NCBI GenBank assembly: GCA_945952415.1 | Contig: CAMFIF010000001.1 | Coordinates: 310,001-374,000 of the forward strand | DNA from: an uncultured Rhizobium sp. | GTDB lineage: Bacteria; Pseudomonadota; Alphaproteobacteria; Rhizobiales; Rhizobiaceae | Length of the DNA stretch: 64,000 nt | Direction of reading: 5' to 3' | Made by a program: the position numbers and the translations under genes | Shown: in pieces, positions 1-10,493 of the stretch | Layout: each line of letters starts with the position of its first letter | How positions within the stretch are numbered: position 1 is the first letter of the stretch | The notes under the pieces: generated by a model | What the model was told of the DNA's origin: nothing | Databases searched by the model: none | Seen by the model: the letters and a program-made list of their open reading frames with translations, nothing else

Positions 1-1568
1 CGCGGGATCTCGGCGCCATCCGCCAGGGGCTCGAAACCGCATCTCTCATTGCCGGCCTGCTCGAGAACCGGCATCTGCCGCGCGAGCTTTCGGAGGCATT
101 GGCCGATCTGAAGGCCCTGCCGTCCACGCTTGCGCTCCAGCTCGGCCACTGGCTCGGTGAAGACCTGCCGCTCCTCAAGCGGGACGGCGGCTTCGTGCGC
201 GAGGGGGCAAGCAGCGAGCTGGACGAGCTGAGGGCCCTGCGTGACCAGTCGCGCCGGGTGATCGCAGGACTGCAGCTGCAATATGCAGAGGAAACCGGCA
301 TCAAGTCGCTGAAGATCAAGCACAACAACGTGCTCGGCTATTTCATCGAGGTGACGGCGGGCAATGCCGGCACCATGACCGACAGCGATGAGGCGAAGAG
401 CCGCTTCATCCACCGCCAGACCATGGCCAATGCCATGCGCTTCACCACGCCGGAGCTTGCCGATCTGGAAAGCCGCATCGCCAATGCGGCGGGGCAGGCG
501 CTGGAACTGGAACTTGAGGCTTTCGAGGCCATGCGCGCCGACGTGGTGGATGCGGCGGAAGCGCTGAAGCGGGGGGCGCGGGCGCTGGCCGTCCTCGACG
601 TGGCGCAGGGGCTAGCCCATCTCGCCGAGGAGCAGAATTATTGCCGTCCGACCGTTGATGCGTCGGTGACCTTCGCCATATCGGGCGGGCGCCATCCGGT
701 CGTGGAGCAGGCGCTCCGCCGCCAGGCAGGCGCTGCCTTCGTTGCGAACAGCTGCGATCTGTCGCCGCCATCAGGGGCGAAACTCGGTGCCATCTGGCTG
801 CTGACCGGCCCCAACATGGGGGGTAAATCGACCTTCCTCCGCCAGAATGCGCTGATCGCCATCATGGCCCAGATGGGGTCCTATGTGCCGGCGGACAGCG
901 CTCATATCGGCGTCGTTGACCGGCTGTTTTCCCGCGTCGGCGCGTCGGACGATCTCGCCCGCGGCCGGTCCACCTTCATGGTGGAAATGGTGGAGACGGC
1001 GGCGATCCTGAACCAGGCGACGGACCGCTCTCTCGTCATCCTCGATGAGATCGGCCGCGGCACGGCAACCTTCGACGGGCTGTCGATCGCCTGGGCGGCC
1101 GTCGAACATCTGCATGAGGTGAACCGCTGCCGCGGCCTCTTTGCCACCCATTTCCACGAGCTGACCGTGCTTTCGGAAAAGCTTGCCCGCCTTTCCAACG
1201 CCACCATGCGGGTGAAGGAATGGGACGGCGACGTGATCTTCCTGCACGAGGTTGGTCCGGGGGCGGCAGATCGCTCCTATGGCATCCAGGTCGCCCGGCT
1301 GGCCGGCCTGCCGTCCTCCGTGGTCGAGCGCGCGCGGGACGTTCTGGCCAAGCTTGAGGATGCGGACCGGAAAAATCCGGCAAGCCAGCTGATTGACGAT
1401 CTGCCGCTGTTCCAGGTTGCGGTGCGTCGGGAAGAGGCGAAGCGCGCGGGCCCCTCGAAAGTGGAGGCGGCGCTTGCAGCCTTGAACCCCGACGACATGA
1501 CCCCGCGTGACGCGCTGGAGGCACTCTACCGGTTGAAGAAGGACCTCGCCGCCCCGCGGGCAGGCTGA
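1..1568 (+). CDS. mutS: DNA mismatch repair ATPase MutS, C-terminal part (5' end outside window)
   Basis: The reading frame is open from the left edge (first whole codon at base 3), so about 520 C-terminal residues are present and the N-terminal mismatch-recognition domains are missing. Visible are the lever/clamp helices, the Walker A motif GPNMGGKST near 812-838, the Walker B stretch [11 protein letters not shown] near 1033-1065 and the ATHFHELT switch near 1144-1167. MutS recognises base mismatches and small loops and recruits MutL. It lies 85 bases upstream of glnD in the same direction, an arrangement familiar from rhizobia. Identification is secure; only the true start is unknown. Confidence 0.97.
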   Translation, partial: RDLGAIRQGLETASLIAGLLENRHLPRELSEALADLKALPSTLALQLGHWLGEDLPLLKRDGGFVREGASSELDELRALRDQSRRVIAGLQLQYAEETGIKSLKIKHNNVLGYFIEVTAGNAGTMTDSDEAKSRFIHRQTMANAMRFTTPELADLESRIANAAGQALELELEAFEAMRADVVDAAEALKRGARALAVLDVAQGLAHLAEEQNYCRPTVDASVTFAISGGRHPVVEQALRRQAGAAFVANSCDLSPPSGAKLGAIWLLTGPNMGGKSTFLRQNALIAIMAQMGSYVPADSAHIGVVDRLFSRVGASDDLARGRSTFMVEMVETAAILNQATDRSLVILDEIGRGTATFDGLSIAWAAVEHLHEVNRCRGLFATHFHELTVLSEKLARLSNATMRVKEWDGDVIFLHEVGPGAADRSYGIQVARLAGLPSSVVERARDVLAKLEDADRKNPASQLIDDLPLFQVAVRREEAKRAGPSKVEAALAALNPDDMTPRDALEALYRLKKDLAAPRAG

Positions 1569-1653
1569 GACGAAAGGAACGCTGGCGCGCCGGCCGCGAA
1601 GCGGCTAAACAGGGTGCGTTTTCAAACCCTTTGTCCGGGAGACCGCCGCGACG

Positions 1654-4503
1654 ATGAGCGTAGCCGCCAGCGATGCCACCCCGTCCGATCCGGACGCCTT
1701 GATCGATGCCGGCGCGCTGCGCAAAAGCCTCGCGCTGATTGCGAGCCGGGAGGCAGAAAGCGCCGCCGGCATGCGCGCGGCCGTGCTGCAATTGCTGAAA
1801 AAGGTGAAAGCCGAAGGGCTTGCCGAGGCACGGGCCCGGCTCGATGCCGACAGGCTCGGCATAGCCTGCGCCCGGCGCATTTCCGGGATGATGGACGAGA
1901 TCATCGCAGCCCTGCACGAATTTGCCGTCGATCATGTCTTTGCGGCCGCCAATGCGGCCCCTGACAGCCGGATCGCCGTTCTGGCGGTCGGCGGCTATGG
2001 GCGCGGCACGCTGGCCCCGGGCTCCGATATCGACCTCCTCTTCCTGCTGCCGCAGAAGCCCGCCGCCTGGAATGCGCCGGTCATCGAATATATCCTGCTG
2101 CTCCTCTGGGATCTCGGCTTCAAGGTGGGCCATGCCACGCGCACCGTCGAACAGTGCCTGGCGAGCGCCAAGGGCGACATGACGATCCGCACCGCGCTTC
2201 TGGAAGCCCGCCTCGTGAGCGGCCCCGCACCGCTGGCGGAATCGCTCGCCAATCGCTTCGACTGGGAAGTGGTTCTGAATACCGGTGCGGAATTCGTCGC
2301 CGCCAAGCTCGAGGAGCGCGACGAGCGCCACCGCAAGTCCGGCGATACGCGCTATCTGGTGGAGCCCAACGTGAAAGAAGGCAAGGGCGGGCTTCGCGAC
2401 CTCCACACGCTCTTCTGGATCTCCAAATATTATTACCGCGTCAAGGAACCGGGCGATCTCGTCAAGCTCGGCGTGCTCTCCCGCCATGAATGGCAGCTCT
2501 TCCAGAAGGCGGAGGATTTCCTCTGGGCCGTGCGCTGCTTCCTGCATTTCCTGACGGGCAAGGCGGAAGAGCGGCTCTCCTTCGACGTGCAGCGCGATAT
2601 CGCCCAGAGCCTCGGCTACCAGTCGCGCCCCGGCCTCTCCGATGTCGAGCGTTTCATGAAGCATTACTTCCTGGTGGCGAAGGATGTGGGCGATCTCACC
2701 CGCATCTTCTGCGCCGCGCTGGAAGACCAGCAGGCCAAGGAAGCGCCCGGCATTGCCGGCATGTTCCGTCGTTTTTCAAACCGCAAGCGCAAGATTGCCG
2801 GGACCCTCGATTTCGTGGTGGATCGCGGCCGGATCGCGCTTGCCCATCCCGATGTCTTCAAGCGCGATCCGGTCAACATCATCCGCTTCTTCCACATGGC
2901 CGACATCAACAAGCTGGAGTTCCATCCGGATGCCCTGAAGCGGGTGACGCGCTCCCTCTCGCTGATCAATCAGGATCTCCGGGAAAACGAGGAGGCGAAC
3001 CGGCTTTTCCTCTCCATCGTCACCTCGAAGCGCGATCCGGCCCTCATTCTCCGGCGCATGAACGAGGCGGGCGTGCTCGGGCGGTTCATTCCCGATTTCG
3101 GCAAGATCGTCTCGATGATGCAGTTCAACATGTATCATCACTATACGGTGGATGAGCATCTCATCCGCTCGCTCGATGTTCTCGCGGAAATAGACCAGGG
3201 CAGGGCAGGCGAGGTCCATCCGCTGGCCGCCACCGTCATGCCCGGCATTGCCGACCGCGAGGCGCTCTTCGTGGCCGTCCTGCTGCACGATATCGCCAAG
3301 GGGCGGCAGGAGGATCACTCGATCGCGGGCGCCAAGGTCGCGCGCAAGCTCTGCCCGCGCCTCGGTCTGTCACCGCGCCAGACCGATCTCGTCGCCTGGC
3401 TGATCGAGGAACATCTCCTCATGTCCATGGTCGCCCAGACCCGCGACCTCAACGACCGCAAGACGATCACCGATTTCGCCGAGCGGGTGCAGTCGCTCGA
3501 GCGCCTGAAGCTCCTGCTGATCCTGACCGTCTGCGACATCAGGGCCGTGGGGCCGGGCGTGTGGAACGGCTGGAAGGGGCAGCTGCTGCGCACGCTCTAT
3601 TATGAAACCGAGCTGCTGCTCTCCGGCGGCTTCTCGGAGGTTTCGCGCAAGGAGCGCGCCGAGCAGGCGGAGCGGGCGCTCGCCGATGCGCTTTCCGACT
3701 GGTCGCAGAAGGATCGCCGGCACTATTCGCGGCTTCATTATCAGCCCTATCTGCTGTCGGTGCCGCTTGAAGATCAGGTGCGCCACGCCCAGTTCATTCG
3801 CCAGGCGGACAAGGCGGGCCAGGCGCTCGCCACCATGGTGCGGACCCATTCCTTCCACGCGATTACCGAGATCACCGTTCTCTCCCCCGACCATCCGCGA
3901 CTCCTCGCCGTCATCACCGGCGCCTGCGCGGCGGCGGGGGCGAATATCGCGGATGCGGAAATCTTCACGACGACCGATGGCCGGGCGCTCGATACGATCC
4001 ACATCAACCGCGCCTTCGAAAAGGATGAAGACGAGCTTCGCCGTGCCGGCACCATCGGCAAGATGATCGAAGACGTGCTCTCGGGCAAGAAGCGCCTGCC
4101 GGAGGTGATCGCCACGCGCACCAAGGGCAAGAAGAAGAGCCGCGCCTTCGTCATCCCGCCGGGCGTGACCATCTCGAACACGCTCTCCAACAAGTTCACC
4201 GTCATCGAGATCGAGTGCCTCGACCGGACCGGCCTTCTCTCGGAGATCACGGGCGCGCTTGCCGACCTCTCGCTCGACATCGCTTCGGCCCGCATCACCA
4301 CCTTCGGCGAGAAGGTCATCGATACCTTCTACGTCACCGATCTCGTCGGTCAGAAGATCACCAACGAGAACCGCAGTTCCGCCATCATTAAGCGCTTGAA
4401 GGCGGTGATGAGCGAGGGGGAGACGGATAAGGACGGGGCGCCAGCCCGCGTCGCCGATAGCCCGCGCAACGAGGGACAGAAAAAGGCGCGGAGCGAAGCA
4501 TGA
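1654..4503 (+). CDS. glnD: Bifunctional PII uridylyltransferase/uridylyl-removing enzyme GlnD
   Basis: 949 residues, the usual length. GlnD uridylylates PII proteins when glutamine is low and removes UMP when it is high, setting nitrogen status. The nucleotidyltransferase core [16 protein letters not shown] starts near residue 113 with the paired aspartates. The HD hydrolase motif HDIAKG lies near residue 545. Two ACT domains that bind glutamine begin near residues 738 ([15 protein letters not shown]) and 848 ([16 protein letters not shown]). The stop overlaps the murJ start by 4 bases (ATGA), so translation is probably coupled. A long frame on the opposite strand here is a shadow. Confidence 0.98.
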   Translation: MSVAASDATPSDPDALIDAGALRKSLALIASREAESAAGMRAAVLQLLKKVKAEGLAEARARLDADRLGIACARRISGMMDEIIAALHEFAVDHVFAAANAAPDSRIAVLAVGGYGRGTLAPGSDIDLLFLLPQKPAAWNAPVIEYILLLLWDLGFKVGHATRTVEQCLASAKGDMTIRTALLEARLVSGPAPLAESLANRFDWEVVLNTGAEFVAAKLEERDERHRKSGDTRYLVEPNVKEGKGGLRDLHTLFWISKYYYRVKEPGDLVKLGVLSRHEWQLFQKAEDFLWAVRCFLHFLTGKAEERLSFDVQRDIAQSLGYQSRPGLSDVERFMKHYFLVAKDVGDLTRIFCAALEDQQAKEAPGIAGMFRRFSNRKRKIAGTLDFVVDRGRIALAHPDVFKRDPVNIIRFFHMADINKLEFHPDALKRVTRSLSLINQDLRENEEANRLFLSIVTSKRDPALILRRMNEAGVLGRFIPDFGKIVSMMQFNMYHHYTVDEHLIRSLDVLAEIDQGRAGEVHPLAATVMPGIADREALFVAVLLHDIAKGRQEDHSIAGAKVARKLCPRLGLSPRQTDLVAWLIEEHLLMSMVAQTRDLNDRKTITDFAERVQSLERLKLLLILTVCDIRAVGPGVWNGWKGQLLRTLYYETELLLSGGFSEVSRKERAEQAERALADALSDWSQKDRRHYSRLHYQPYLLSVPLEDQVRHAQFIRQADKAGQALATMVRTHSFHAITEITVLSPDHPRLLAVITGACAAAGANIADAEIFTTTDGRALDTIHINRAFEKDEDELRRAGTIGKMIEDVLSGKKRLPEVIATRTKGKKKSRAFVIPPGVTISNTLSNKFTVIEIECLDRTGLLSEITGALADLSLDIASARITTFGEKVIDTFYVTDLVGQKITNENRSSAIIKRLKAVMSEGETDKDGAPARVADSPRNEGQKKARSEA

Positions 4504-6077
4504 GCCTGGTAAAGAAGTTTGCGACGGTCGGCGGGGCAACGCTGGGCAGCCGCCTGTTCGGTTTTGCCCGCGAGACGCTGATGGCGGCAGCACTCGGCAC
4601 CGGCCCCATGGCGGACGTGTTCTATGCCGCCTTCCGCTTCCCGAACCTCTTCCGCCGTCTCTTTGCCGAGGGTGCGTTCAACGCCGCCTTCGTACCGCTT
4701 TTCTCCAAGGAGATCGAGGCGAACGGCATTGACGGCGCCAAGCGCTTCTCGGAAGAAGTCTTCGGCGTGCTGTTCACCGTGCTCTTGCTGCTGACCATCG
4801 CCATGGAACTGGCGATGCCGCTCATCGTGCAGTTCATCATCGCTCCCGGCTTTTCCGACGATGCCGACAAATACTGGACGACGGTAAAGCTCGCCGCGAT
4901 CATGTTCCCCTATCTCATGTGCATGTCTCTGACAGCCATGCTGTCGGGCATGCTCAACTCGCTGCATCACTTCTTTGCCGCGGCGGTCGCGCCGATCTTT
5001 CTGAACGCCGTGATGATTGCCGCCCTCGGCTATGCTCTGTGGACCGGCGCAGAACCGCGCGATACCGCTTGGTATCTCTCCTATGGCGTGCTGATTGCCG
5101 GCCTGTTGCAGATGGCGGTCGTCTATGCAGGCGTGCGCCATGCGGGTATCGCGCTCACCTTCAAGCGCCCGCGCATCACGCCCAACGTCAAGCGCCTGCT
5201 GTGGCTCGCCGTTCCCGCAGCCGTGACCGGCGGCATTACCCAGATCAACCAGATCATCGGACAGGCCATCGCTTCGGGCAAGGAAGGGGCGATTGCCGCG
5301 CTCCAGTATGCAGACCGGATCTACCAGCTGCCGCTCGGCGTCGTCGGCATCGCGGTGGGCGTCGTTCTCCTTCCGGAACTCGCCCGGGCGCTGAAGTCTG
5401 GACATCTGAAGGAAGCCGGCAATACCCAGAACCGGTCGATCGAATTCGTGCTCTTCCTCACCCTGCCGGCAGCAGCAGCGCTCTGGGTGCTTTCTGACGA
5501 AATTATCCGCGTGCTTTACGAGCGCGGCGCCTTCTCGGAGCAGAACACCGCGGTCGTCGCCTCGATCCTGGCGATCTACGGGGTGGGTCTGCCGGGTTTC
5601 GTGCTCATCAAGGCACTGCAGCCCGGGTTCTACGCCCGCGAGGATACGAAGACCCCGATGCGCTTCACCATCGTTTCGGTCATCGTCAACTGCGCTCTTG
5701 CCATCACGCTCTTCCCGCTGATCGCCGAGCGCGGCATAGCGACGGCGGAGGTCGCCTCCGGCTGGATCAACACGCTGCTCCTCGGCTCGACCCTCATCTG
5801 GCGCCGGCATCTGGTGCCGGAACTGGCGCTGATCCGGCGTGCGGTCATGATGCTGGTTGCCGCGCTCGTCATGGCGGGCGTGCTTGTCTATGCCAAGACC
5901 TACCTTGGCGCATGGCTGCAGCCGCATACGCCGCTGCTGCATCAGGCCGGAGCGCTCGGCATTCTGATCGGGCTTGCGATGGTGGTCTATTTCGTTCTCG
6001 TCTTCCTGATCGGCGGGGCGAACATCTCCATGATCCGGCGCAACCTGAAGCGCGGCGCCCCGAAGGATGTTGCCTGA
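4500..6077 (+). CDS. murJ: Lipid II flippase MurJ (MviN family)
   Basis: 525 residues of strongly hydrophobic polytopic membrane protein, consistent with the 14-helix MOP-superfamily flippases that move lipid II across the inner membrane. The start ([25 protein letters not shown]) is the classic MurJ N-terminus, and the segment [20 protein letters not shown] with [16 protein letters not shown] is diagnostic. It overlaps glnD by 4 bases and the next gene by 1 base. The glnD-murJ pairing is typical of rhizobia. Confidence 0.97.
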   Translation: MSLVKKFATVGGATLGSRLFGFARETLMAAALGTGPMADVFYAAFRFPNLFRRLFAEGAFNAAFVPLFSKEIEANGIDGAKRFSEEVFGVLFTVLLLLTIAMELAMPLIVQFIIAPGFSDDADKYWTTVKLAAIMFPYLMCMSLTAMLSGMLNSLHHFFAAAVAPIFLNAVMIAALGYALWTGAEPRDTAWYLSYGVLIAGLLQMAVVYAGVRHAGIALTFKRPRITPNVKRLLWLAVPAAVTGGITQINQIIGQAIASGKEGAIAALQYADRIYQLPLGVVGIAVGVVLLPELARALKSGHLKEAGNTQNRSIEFVLFLTLPAAAALWVLSDEIIRVLYERGAFSEQNTAVVASILAIYGVGLPGFVLIKALQPGFYAREDTKTPMRFTIVSVIVNCALAITLFPLIAERGIATAEVASGWINTLLLGSTLIWRRHLVPELALIRRAVMMLVAALVMAGVLVYAKTYLGAWLQPHTPLLHQAGALGILIGLAMVVYFVLVFLIGGANISMIRRNLKRGAPKDVA

Positions 6078-6469
6078 TGCGCCTTTCTGTCTTTCTGGTT
6101 ACGCTGGTCGTGGACGATTACGATCGGGCAAAGCGGTTCTATTGCGATGCGCTCGGCTTCGAATGCCTGCGGGACGAGGCGCTGGAGGGCGCAAAGCGCT
6201 GGGTGGTGGTAAAGCCGCCGGGCGGCGCGGGTGCCGCGCTGCTGCTCGCCAGGGCCGATGGCGAGAAACAGCAGGCCGCCATCGGCAACCAGACCGGCGG
6301 GCGCGTCGGCTTCTTCCTCGAGACGGACGATTTCGACCGGGATTACAGGCGGATGCGGGAAGCCGGTGTGGAATTTCGCGAAACGCCCCGCACGGAGATC
6401 TACGGCAAGGTGGCGGTTTTTACCGATCCCTTCGGCAACACCTGGGATCTGATCGAGCACGCCGCGTGA
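6077..6469 (+). CDS. VOC (glyoxalase/bleomycin-resistance) family protein
   Basis: 130 residues from the ATG overlapping the murJ stop by one base (TGATG), which decides the start; a longer upstream frame only reads through murJ. The N-terminus [22 protein letters not shown] and the end FTDPFGNTWDLIEH are the conserved edges of a vicinal-oxygen-chelate beta-alpha-beta fold. Candidate metal ligands are few, so enzyme activity, ligand and metal are unknown. Translational coupling to murJ implies co-expression, not a shared pathway. Confidence 0.85.
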   Translation: MRLSVFLVTLVVDDYDRAKRFYCDALGFECLRDEALEGAKRWVVVKPPGGAGAALLLARADGEKQQAAIGNQTGGRVGFFLETDDFDRDYRRMREAGVEFRETPRTEIYGKVAVFTDPFGNTWDLIEHAA

Positions 6470-6540
6470 AATTCCTTGATTGGCAAGGGGTAGCATTGCA
6501 TAAGCGCTCAAATTGACCGACTTCCTATCCGGGGATTGCC

Positions 6541-7605
6541 ATGAACCAGTTCCAGCCGCTCGTATTTTCCGGTGTGCAGCCGACGGGCAACCTGCATCTC
6601 GGAAACTATCTCGGCGCCATCAGAAAGTTCGTGGCGCTGCAGGAAAACAATGACTGCATCTATTGCGTCGTCGATCTCCATGCCATCACCGCGCAGCTGG
6701 TGCATGAAGACCTGAAGGGCCAGATCCGCTCGATAGCTGCGGCCTTCATCGCCTCGGGCATCGATCCGGTGAAGCACATCGTCTTCAACCAGTCGGCCGT
6801 GCCGCAGCATGCGGAGCTTGCCTGGGTGTTCAACTGCGTCGCCCGCATCGGCTGGATGAACCGGATGACCCAGTTCAAGGACAAGGCCGGCAAGGACCGC
6901 GAGAATGCCTCGCTCGGCCTGCTCGCCTATCCGAGCCTGATGGCGGCGGACATTCTGGTCTACCGCGCCACCCATGTGCCCGTCGGCGACGATCAGAAGC
7001 AGCATCTGGAGCTCGCCCGCGACATCGCCCAGAAATTCAACATCGACTATCAGGACAAGATCCGTGCGACCGGCCAGGGCGTCGACATGGTTGTCGGCGA
7101 GGAGCCGATCCATGGCTATTTCCCGCTGGTCGAGCCGCTGATCGACGGGCCGGCGCCGCGCGTCATGAGCCTGCGCGACGGCACGAAGAAGATGTCGAAG
7201 TCCGATCCGTCGGATCTCTCGCGCATCAACCTGATGGATGATCAGGACACCATCCTGAAGAAGATCCGCAAGGCGAAGACCGATCCCGATGCCCTGCCGT
7301 CCGAGACCGACGGTCTTGCCGGCCGTCCGGAGGCCGACAATCTCGTCGGCATCTTCGCTGCGCTCTCGGACAAGACCAAGGCCGATGTCCTGAAGGAATT
7401 CGGCGGTCGCCAGTTCTCCGAATTCAAGCCGGCGCTCGCCGATCTCGCCGTCGAGGTGCTGGCACCCATCAATGGCGAGATGCGCCGCCTCATGGACGAC
7501 ACCAGCCATATCGATGCCATCCTGCGCGATGGTGGCGAGCGGGCCGGTGCCCGCGCCGAAAAAGTGATGAACGACGTGCGCGACATCATCGGCTTCCTGC
7601 GTTAA
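6541..7605 (+). CDS. trpS: Tryptophanyl-tRNA synthetase TrpS
   Basis: 354 residues, standard for bacterial TrpRS, a class Ic synthetase that charges tRNA-Trp. The HIGH-type motif appears as [12 protein letters not shown] (about residues 16-27) and the KMSKS loop as KKMSKSD near residue 217. FSGVQPTG at the N-terminus and the tryptophan-pocket region DLHAIT support the call. It is a single gene followed by a GC-rich hairpin at 7611-7636. Confidence 0.98.
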   Translation: MNQFQPLVFSGVQPTGNLHLGNYLGAIRKFVALQENNDCIYCVVDLHAITAQLVHEDLKGQIRSIAAAFIASGIDPVKHIVFNQSAVPQHAELAWVFNCVARIGWMNRMTQFKDKAGKDRENASLGLLAYPSLMAADILVYRATHVPVGDDQKQHLELARDIAQKFNIDYQDKIRATGQGVDMVVGEEPIHGYFPLVEPLIDGPAPRVMSLRDGTKKMSKSDPSDLSRINLMDDQDTILKKIRKAKTDPDALPSETDGLAGRPEADNLVGIFAALSDKTKADVLKEFGGRQFSEFKPALADLAVEVLAPINGEMRRLMDDTSHIDAILRDGGERAGARAEKVMNDVRDIIGFLR

Positions 7606-7610
7606 TAGTG

Positions 7611-7636
7611 TCCGGGGCGGCTCGATCCGCCCCGGA
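7611..7636 (+). terminator. GC-rich hairpin after trpS
   Basis: An inverted repeat of ten bases per arm (TCCGGGGCGG / CCGCCCCGGA) around a six-base loop sits six bases after the trpS stop. There is no clear T-run, so it may be a weak or Rho-assisted terminator or an mRNA 3'-end stabiliser. Confidence 0.6.
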
Positions 7637-7665
7637 TCCATCTTGTGCGGAGGCTTAGGCGCGGC

Positions 7666-8157
7666 ATGGTTTCAAAACGTCTCTCCCGGCTGGAAGGCCA
7701 CAGGCGCAAATTCATGGCCGTCATCGACGGCACGCCGGAATGCCAGCGGGCGGTCTATTATGCGGGCCGACGCGCCAAGAATTCGAATGGCGGCCTGGTG
7801 CTGCTCTATGTGATCCCCGACGGGGATTTCTCCCAGTGGATCGGTGTCGAGGCCATCATGCGGGCGGAAGCGCGCGAGGAGGCCGAATCCATCCTTGCCA
7901 AGACGGCGCAAAGCGTGCGCGAGACGATCGGGCTGGAGCCGGAAATCGCCATCCGCGAGGGCAGCGTCACCGAGCAGATCCATGCGCTGATCGAGGAAGA
8001 CCGGGATATCGCCATTCTGGTTCTCGCGTCCGGTTCGGCCAAGGATGGTCCCGGCCCGCTGATTGCCTCTATCGCCGGCCGCAGCGCCGCCTTCCCGATT
8101 CCGGTCACCGTGCTGCCTGACAATCTCAGCAACGAGGATATAGACGCCCTCTGCTGA
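7666..8157 (+). CDS. Universal stress protein (UspA family)
   Basis: About 163 residues from ATG 7666, which has a GGAGG 12 bases upstream; an in-frame GTG at 7645 would add seven residues. The Rossmann-like USP fold shows as FMAVIDGTPECQRAVYYAGRRA at the start, LVLLYVIP for strand 2, and a C-terminal VLASGS...GPLI segment ending in PIPVTVLP, which resembles the ATP-binding G-2x-G-9x-G type. It probably has a stress-survival role in the cytoplasm. It lies between trpS and the nfu gene, as in several rhizobia. Confidence 0.88.
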   Translation: MVSKRLSRLEGHRRKFMAVIDGTPECQRAVYYAGRRAKNSNGGLVLLYVIPDGDFSQWIGVEAIMRAEAREEAESILAKTAQSVRETIGLEPEIAIREGSVTEQIHALIEEDRDIAILVLASGSAKDGPGPLIASIAGRSAAFPIPVTVLPDNLSNEDIDALC

Positions 8158-8271
8158 CCTCGCGGAACCGCCACTTCCCCTCACCGGTTTATGACTTGTA
8201 AGCGGGAATGAAAGCGCCTATCTCTTTTGAAGAATTCTAAACTCGCTGCCGACTCCCCTAAGGAGAGACCC

Positions 8272-8838
8272 ATGTTCATCCAGACCGAAGCGACCCCCAA
8301 CCCCGCCACGATGAAGTTCCTGCCCGGCAAGGTGGTGCTGGAGCAGGGGACGGCCGATTTCCGCTCGGCCGAAGACGCCGATGCCTCGCCGCTGGCAGCC
8401 GCACTTTTCACCATTCCGGGTGTCACCGGCGTGTTCTTCGGCTATGATTTCGTCACGGTCTCGAAGAGCGATGCGGAATGGCAGCACCTGAAGCCGGCCA
8501 TTCTCGGCGCCATCATGGAACACTACATGTCCGGCGCGCCGGTGATGAAGAGCGCCTCCGCCGGTGCTCAGGGCGGCAGCGAAGAGGGCGAGTTCTTCGA
8601 GCCCGGCGACGAGTCGATCGTCGCAACCATCAAGGAGCTGCTCGAAACCCGCGTGCGCCCGGCCGTTGCCCAGGATGGCGGCGATATTACCTTCAAGGGC
8701 TTCAGGGCCGGCAAGGTGTTCCTGAACATGAAGGGCGCCTGCGCCGGCTGCCCCTCGTCGACGGCCACGCTGAAGCATGGCGTGCAGAATCTGCTCCGTC
8801 ACTTCATTCCTGAAGTGCAGGAAGTGGAAGCCGTCTGA
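8272..8838 (+). CDS. NifU-family iron-sulfur cluster scaffold/carrier (NfuA-like)
   Basis: 188 residues. ATG 8272 is preceded by a good AAGGAGA Shine-Dalgarno. The N-terminal Nfu_N domain opens with MFIQTEATPNPATMKFLPG, and the C-terminal NifU domain carries the cluster-binding pair CAGC near residue 157 within GACAGCPSS. Proteins of this layout accept and deliver [4Fe-4S] clusters to apo-enzymes. MiaB, a [4Fe-4S] enzyme, is encoded a few genes downstream. Confidence 0.93.
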   Translation: MFIQTEATPNPATMKFLPGKVVLEQGTADFRSAEDADASPLAAALFTIPGVTGVFFGYDFVTVSKSDAEWQHLKPAILGAIMEHYMSGAPVMKSASAGAQGGSEEGEFFEPGDESIVATIKELLETRVRPAVAQDGGDITFKGFRAGKVFLNMKGACAGCPSSTATLKHGVQNLLRHFIPEVQEVEAV

Positions 8839-8865
8839 CACCCGTCCGGCCGCACCGTTTCCGCC

Positions 8866-9522
8866 ATGATCATCCTCGCCCTCGATACGTCAGGTGTGGA
8901 CTGTTCCGCTGCCATTTATGACAGCGAGGCGGACCGCCTGCTGGCAAGCCTGACCGAACGGCTGGGCAAAGGCCATGCGGAGCGTCTGCCCGGCATGGTC
9001 GAGGCGGTGCTTTCGGCAGCCGGCCTTTCCCTTAACGCCATCCAACGCATCGCCGTCACCATCGGTCCCGGCTCCTTCACCGGCATTCGCACGGGGGTGG
9101 CTGCTGCGCGCGGCTTTGCGCTGGCGCTCGGCATTCCCTCGGTCGGCATATCGACGCTTGCGATCCTTGCAGAACACTGGCTGAAAAGCGGTGGCGAAGG
9201 CCCGGTTCTTTCCGCCATGGATGCAAAGCGCGGCGAAATCTATGCCCAGCCCTTCGATGCGAAGGGAACACCGCTCGCCGCCGCCGCAGCGCTCGATGTT
9301 CCATCCTTCCGGGCCATGGCCGAGTATTATGGCGGACGAATCACCGGTTCGGCGGCGGGCCTTCTGTCCGAAGCCGGAATTCCCGGTGATGCGGATGCCT
9401 TCGACATGCTTGCCCTTGCCCGCCTCGGCCGTGATGCCACGCCCGGCGAAAGACCGAAGCCGCTCTATCTCCGCGCGCCCGATGCCAAGCCACAGGCCGG
9501 GTTCGCCCTTTCCCGGACGTGA
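8866..9522 (+). CDS. tsaB: tRNA threonylcarbamoyladenosine biosynthesis protein TsaB
   Basis: 218 residues of the ASKHA (Kae1/YeaZ) fold. MIILALDTSGVDCSAAIY is the phosphate-1 strand and GPGSFTGIRTGVAAARG near residue 66 is the diagnostic TsaB segment. TsaB partners TsaD and TsaE in making t6A37 of ANN-decoding tRNAs. The stop overlaps the next start (GTGA), so it is coupled to rimI, a common bacterial pairing. Confidence 0.95.
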   Translation: MIILALDTSGVDCSAAIYDSEADRLLASLTERLGKGHAERLPGMVEAVLSAAGLSLNAIQRIAVTIGPGSFTGIRTGVAAARGFALALGIPSVGISTLAILAEHWLKSGGEGPVLSAMDAKRGEIYAQPFDAKGTPLAAAAALDVPSFRAMAEYYGGRITGSAAGLLSEAGIPGDADAFDMLALARLGRDATPGERPKPLYLRAPDAKPQAGFALSRT

Positions 9523-10022
9523 CCGCCGTGCTCGACAACTATCTGAACCGCAAGCATGAATTCGAGATCCTGCCGATGGCGACAGCCGATTGTCCGGCCG
9601 TCTCGCTGCTGCATGGGGAGAGATTTGCCCAGCGCTGGGGCGACGGGGAATTTCACAGCCTTCTCGCCCAGCCGTCGGTCTTCGGCTTCGTCGCGCGCCA
9701 GACAACCGGCCTCTTCAAGCCGCCGCTTGCGGGCTTCGTCCTGTCCCGGGAGGCGGCAGGCGAGGCGGAAATCCTGACCATTGCCGTCAGCCAGAAGCTT
9801 CAGCGCTCCGGTCTCGGCTGGCGGCTGATGCAGGCGGCGATGCGCGAAACCCGCAATCGCGGCGGTTCGGTCCTCTTCCTGGAGGTCGATGACGGCAACC
9901 ATTCCGCCCTTGGCCTCTACCGCAAGCTGGGCTTCGAGAAGGTGGGCGAAAGGCCCGCCTATTACACCGCGCCCGATGGCCGCCGTGCCACGGCGCTTGT
10001 CATGCGCCGCGTTCTTGGCTAG
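9519..10022 (+). CDS. rimI: Ribosomal protein S18 alanine N-acetyltransferase RimI (GNAT family)
   Basis: 167 residues from GTG 9519 overlapping tsaB by 4 bases; a second GTG at 9528 is possible. The GNAT acetyl-CoA loop shows as VSQKLQRSGLGWRLMQAAM, and the C-terminal part LEVDDGNHSALGLYRKLGFEKVGERPAYY matches RimI. It acetylates the N-terminal alanine of S18, though some rhizobial homologues may have broader targets. Linkage to tsaB supports the assignment. Confidence 0.9.
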   Translation: MTAVLDNYLNRKHEFEILPMATADCPAVSLLHGERFAQRWGDGEFHSLLAQPSVFGFVARQTTGLFKPPLAGFVLSREAAGEAEILTIAVSQKLQRSGLGWRLMQAAMRETRNRGGSVLFLEVDDGNHSALGLYRKLGFEKVGERPAYYTAPDGRRATALVMRRVLG

Positions 10023-10063
10023 GTCCATACGGATAGAGTTTTTTCCGGGGTGCGGCTGAAGCG

Positions 10064-10492
10064 ATGGGCAACCTGTCCAAGACATTGGAGGAGCTTTGCG
10101 CGGCGCGCGGCATGCGCATGACCGGCCAGCGCCGGATTATCGCCCGCATCCTCGACGAATCGGCCGACCACCCTGATGTGGACGAGCTCTACCGCCGCGC
10201 CTCCCGGGTGGATTCGCGCATCTCGATTTCCACCGTCTACCGCACGGTGAAGCTTCTCGAAGACACGGGCGTCATCGCCCGCCATGCCTTCCGCGACGGG
10301 CGGGCCCGCTACGAGACCGTTCCCGCCGAACACCATGATCATCTGATCGACCTCAAGACCGGCCGTGTGATAGAATTCCGCTCGCCCGAGATCGAAGCCC
10401 TTCAGGAGCGCATCGCCCGGGAACACGGATTCAAGCTGGTGGATCATCGCCTCGAACTTTATGGCGTGCCGCTGAAAAAAGACGAGCGCTGA
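10064..10492 (+). CDS. fur: Fur-family metalloregulator (rhizobial Fur/Mur type)
   Basis: 142 residues. A winged helix comes first (RMTGQRRIIARIL, then ISISTVYRTVKLLEDTGVI as recognition region). The metal/dimer domain follows with HHDH near residues 89-92. The usual CLDTG after HHDH reads DLKTG and there is no C-terminal HCxxC, so the structural cysteine zinc site is absent. This matches the rhizobial branch that acts as manganese-responsive Mur. It is followed after one base by plsC. Iron versus manganese response cannot be read from sequence. Confidence 0.9.
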   Translation: MGNLSKTLEELCAARGMRMTGQRRIIARILDESADHPDVDELYRRASRVDSRISISTVYRTVKLLEDTGVIARHAFRDGRARYETVPAEHHDHLIDLKTGRVIEFRSPEIEALQERIAREHGFKLVDHRLELYGVPLKKDER

Positions 10493-10493
10493 G

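Noticed and set aside
1036..2664. A 542-codon minus-strand frame opposite mutS and glnD
   Set aside because: It is a shadow of two core genes, with Arg/Pro-rich composition and no start signal.
4350..5942. A 530-codon minus-strand frame opposite murJ
   Set aside because: It mirrors a membrane-protein gene, so it looks hydrophilic and charged; there is no motif and no spacing consistent with a gene.
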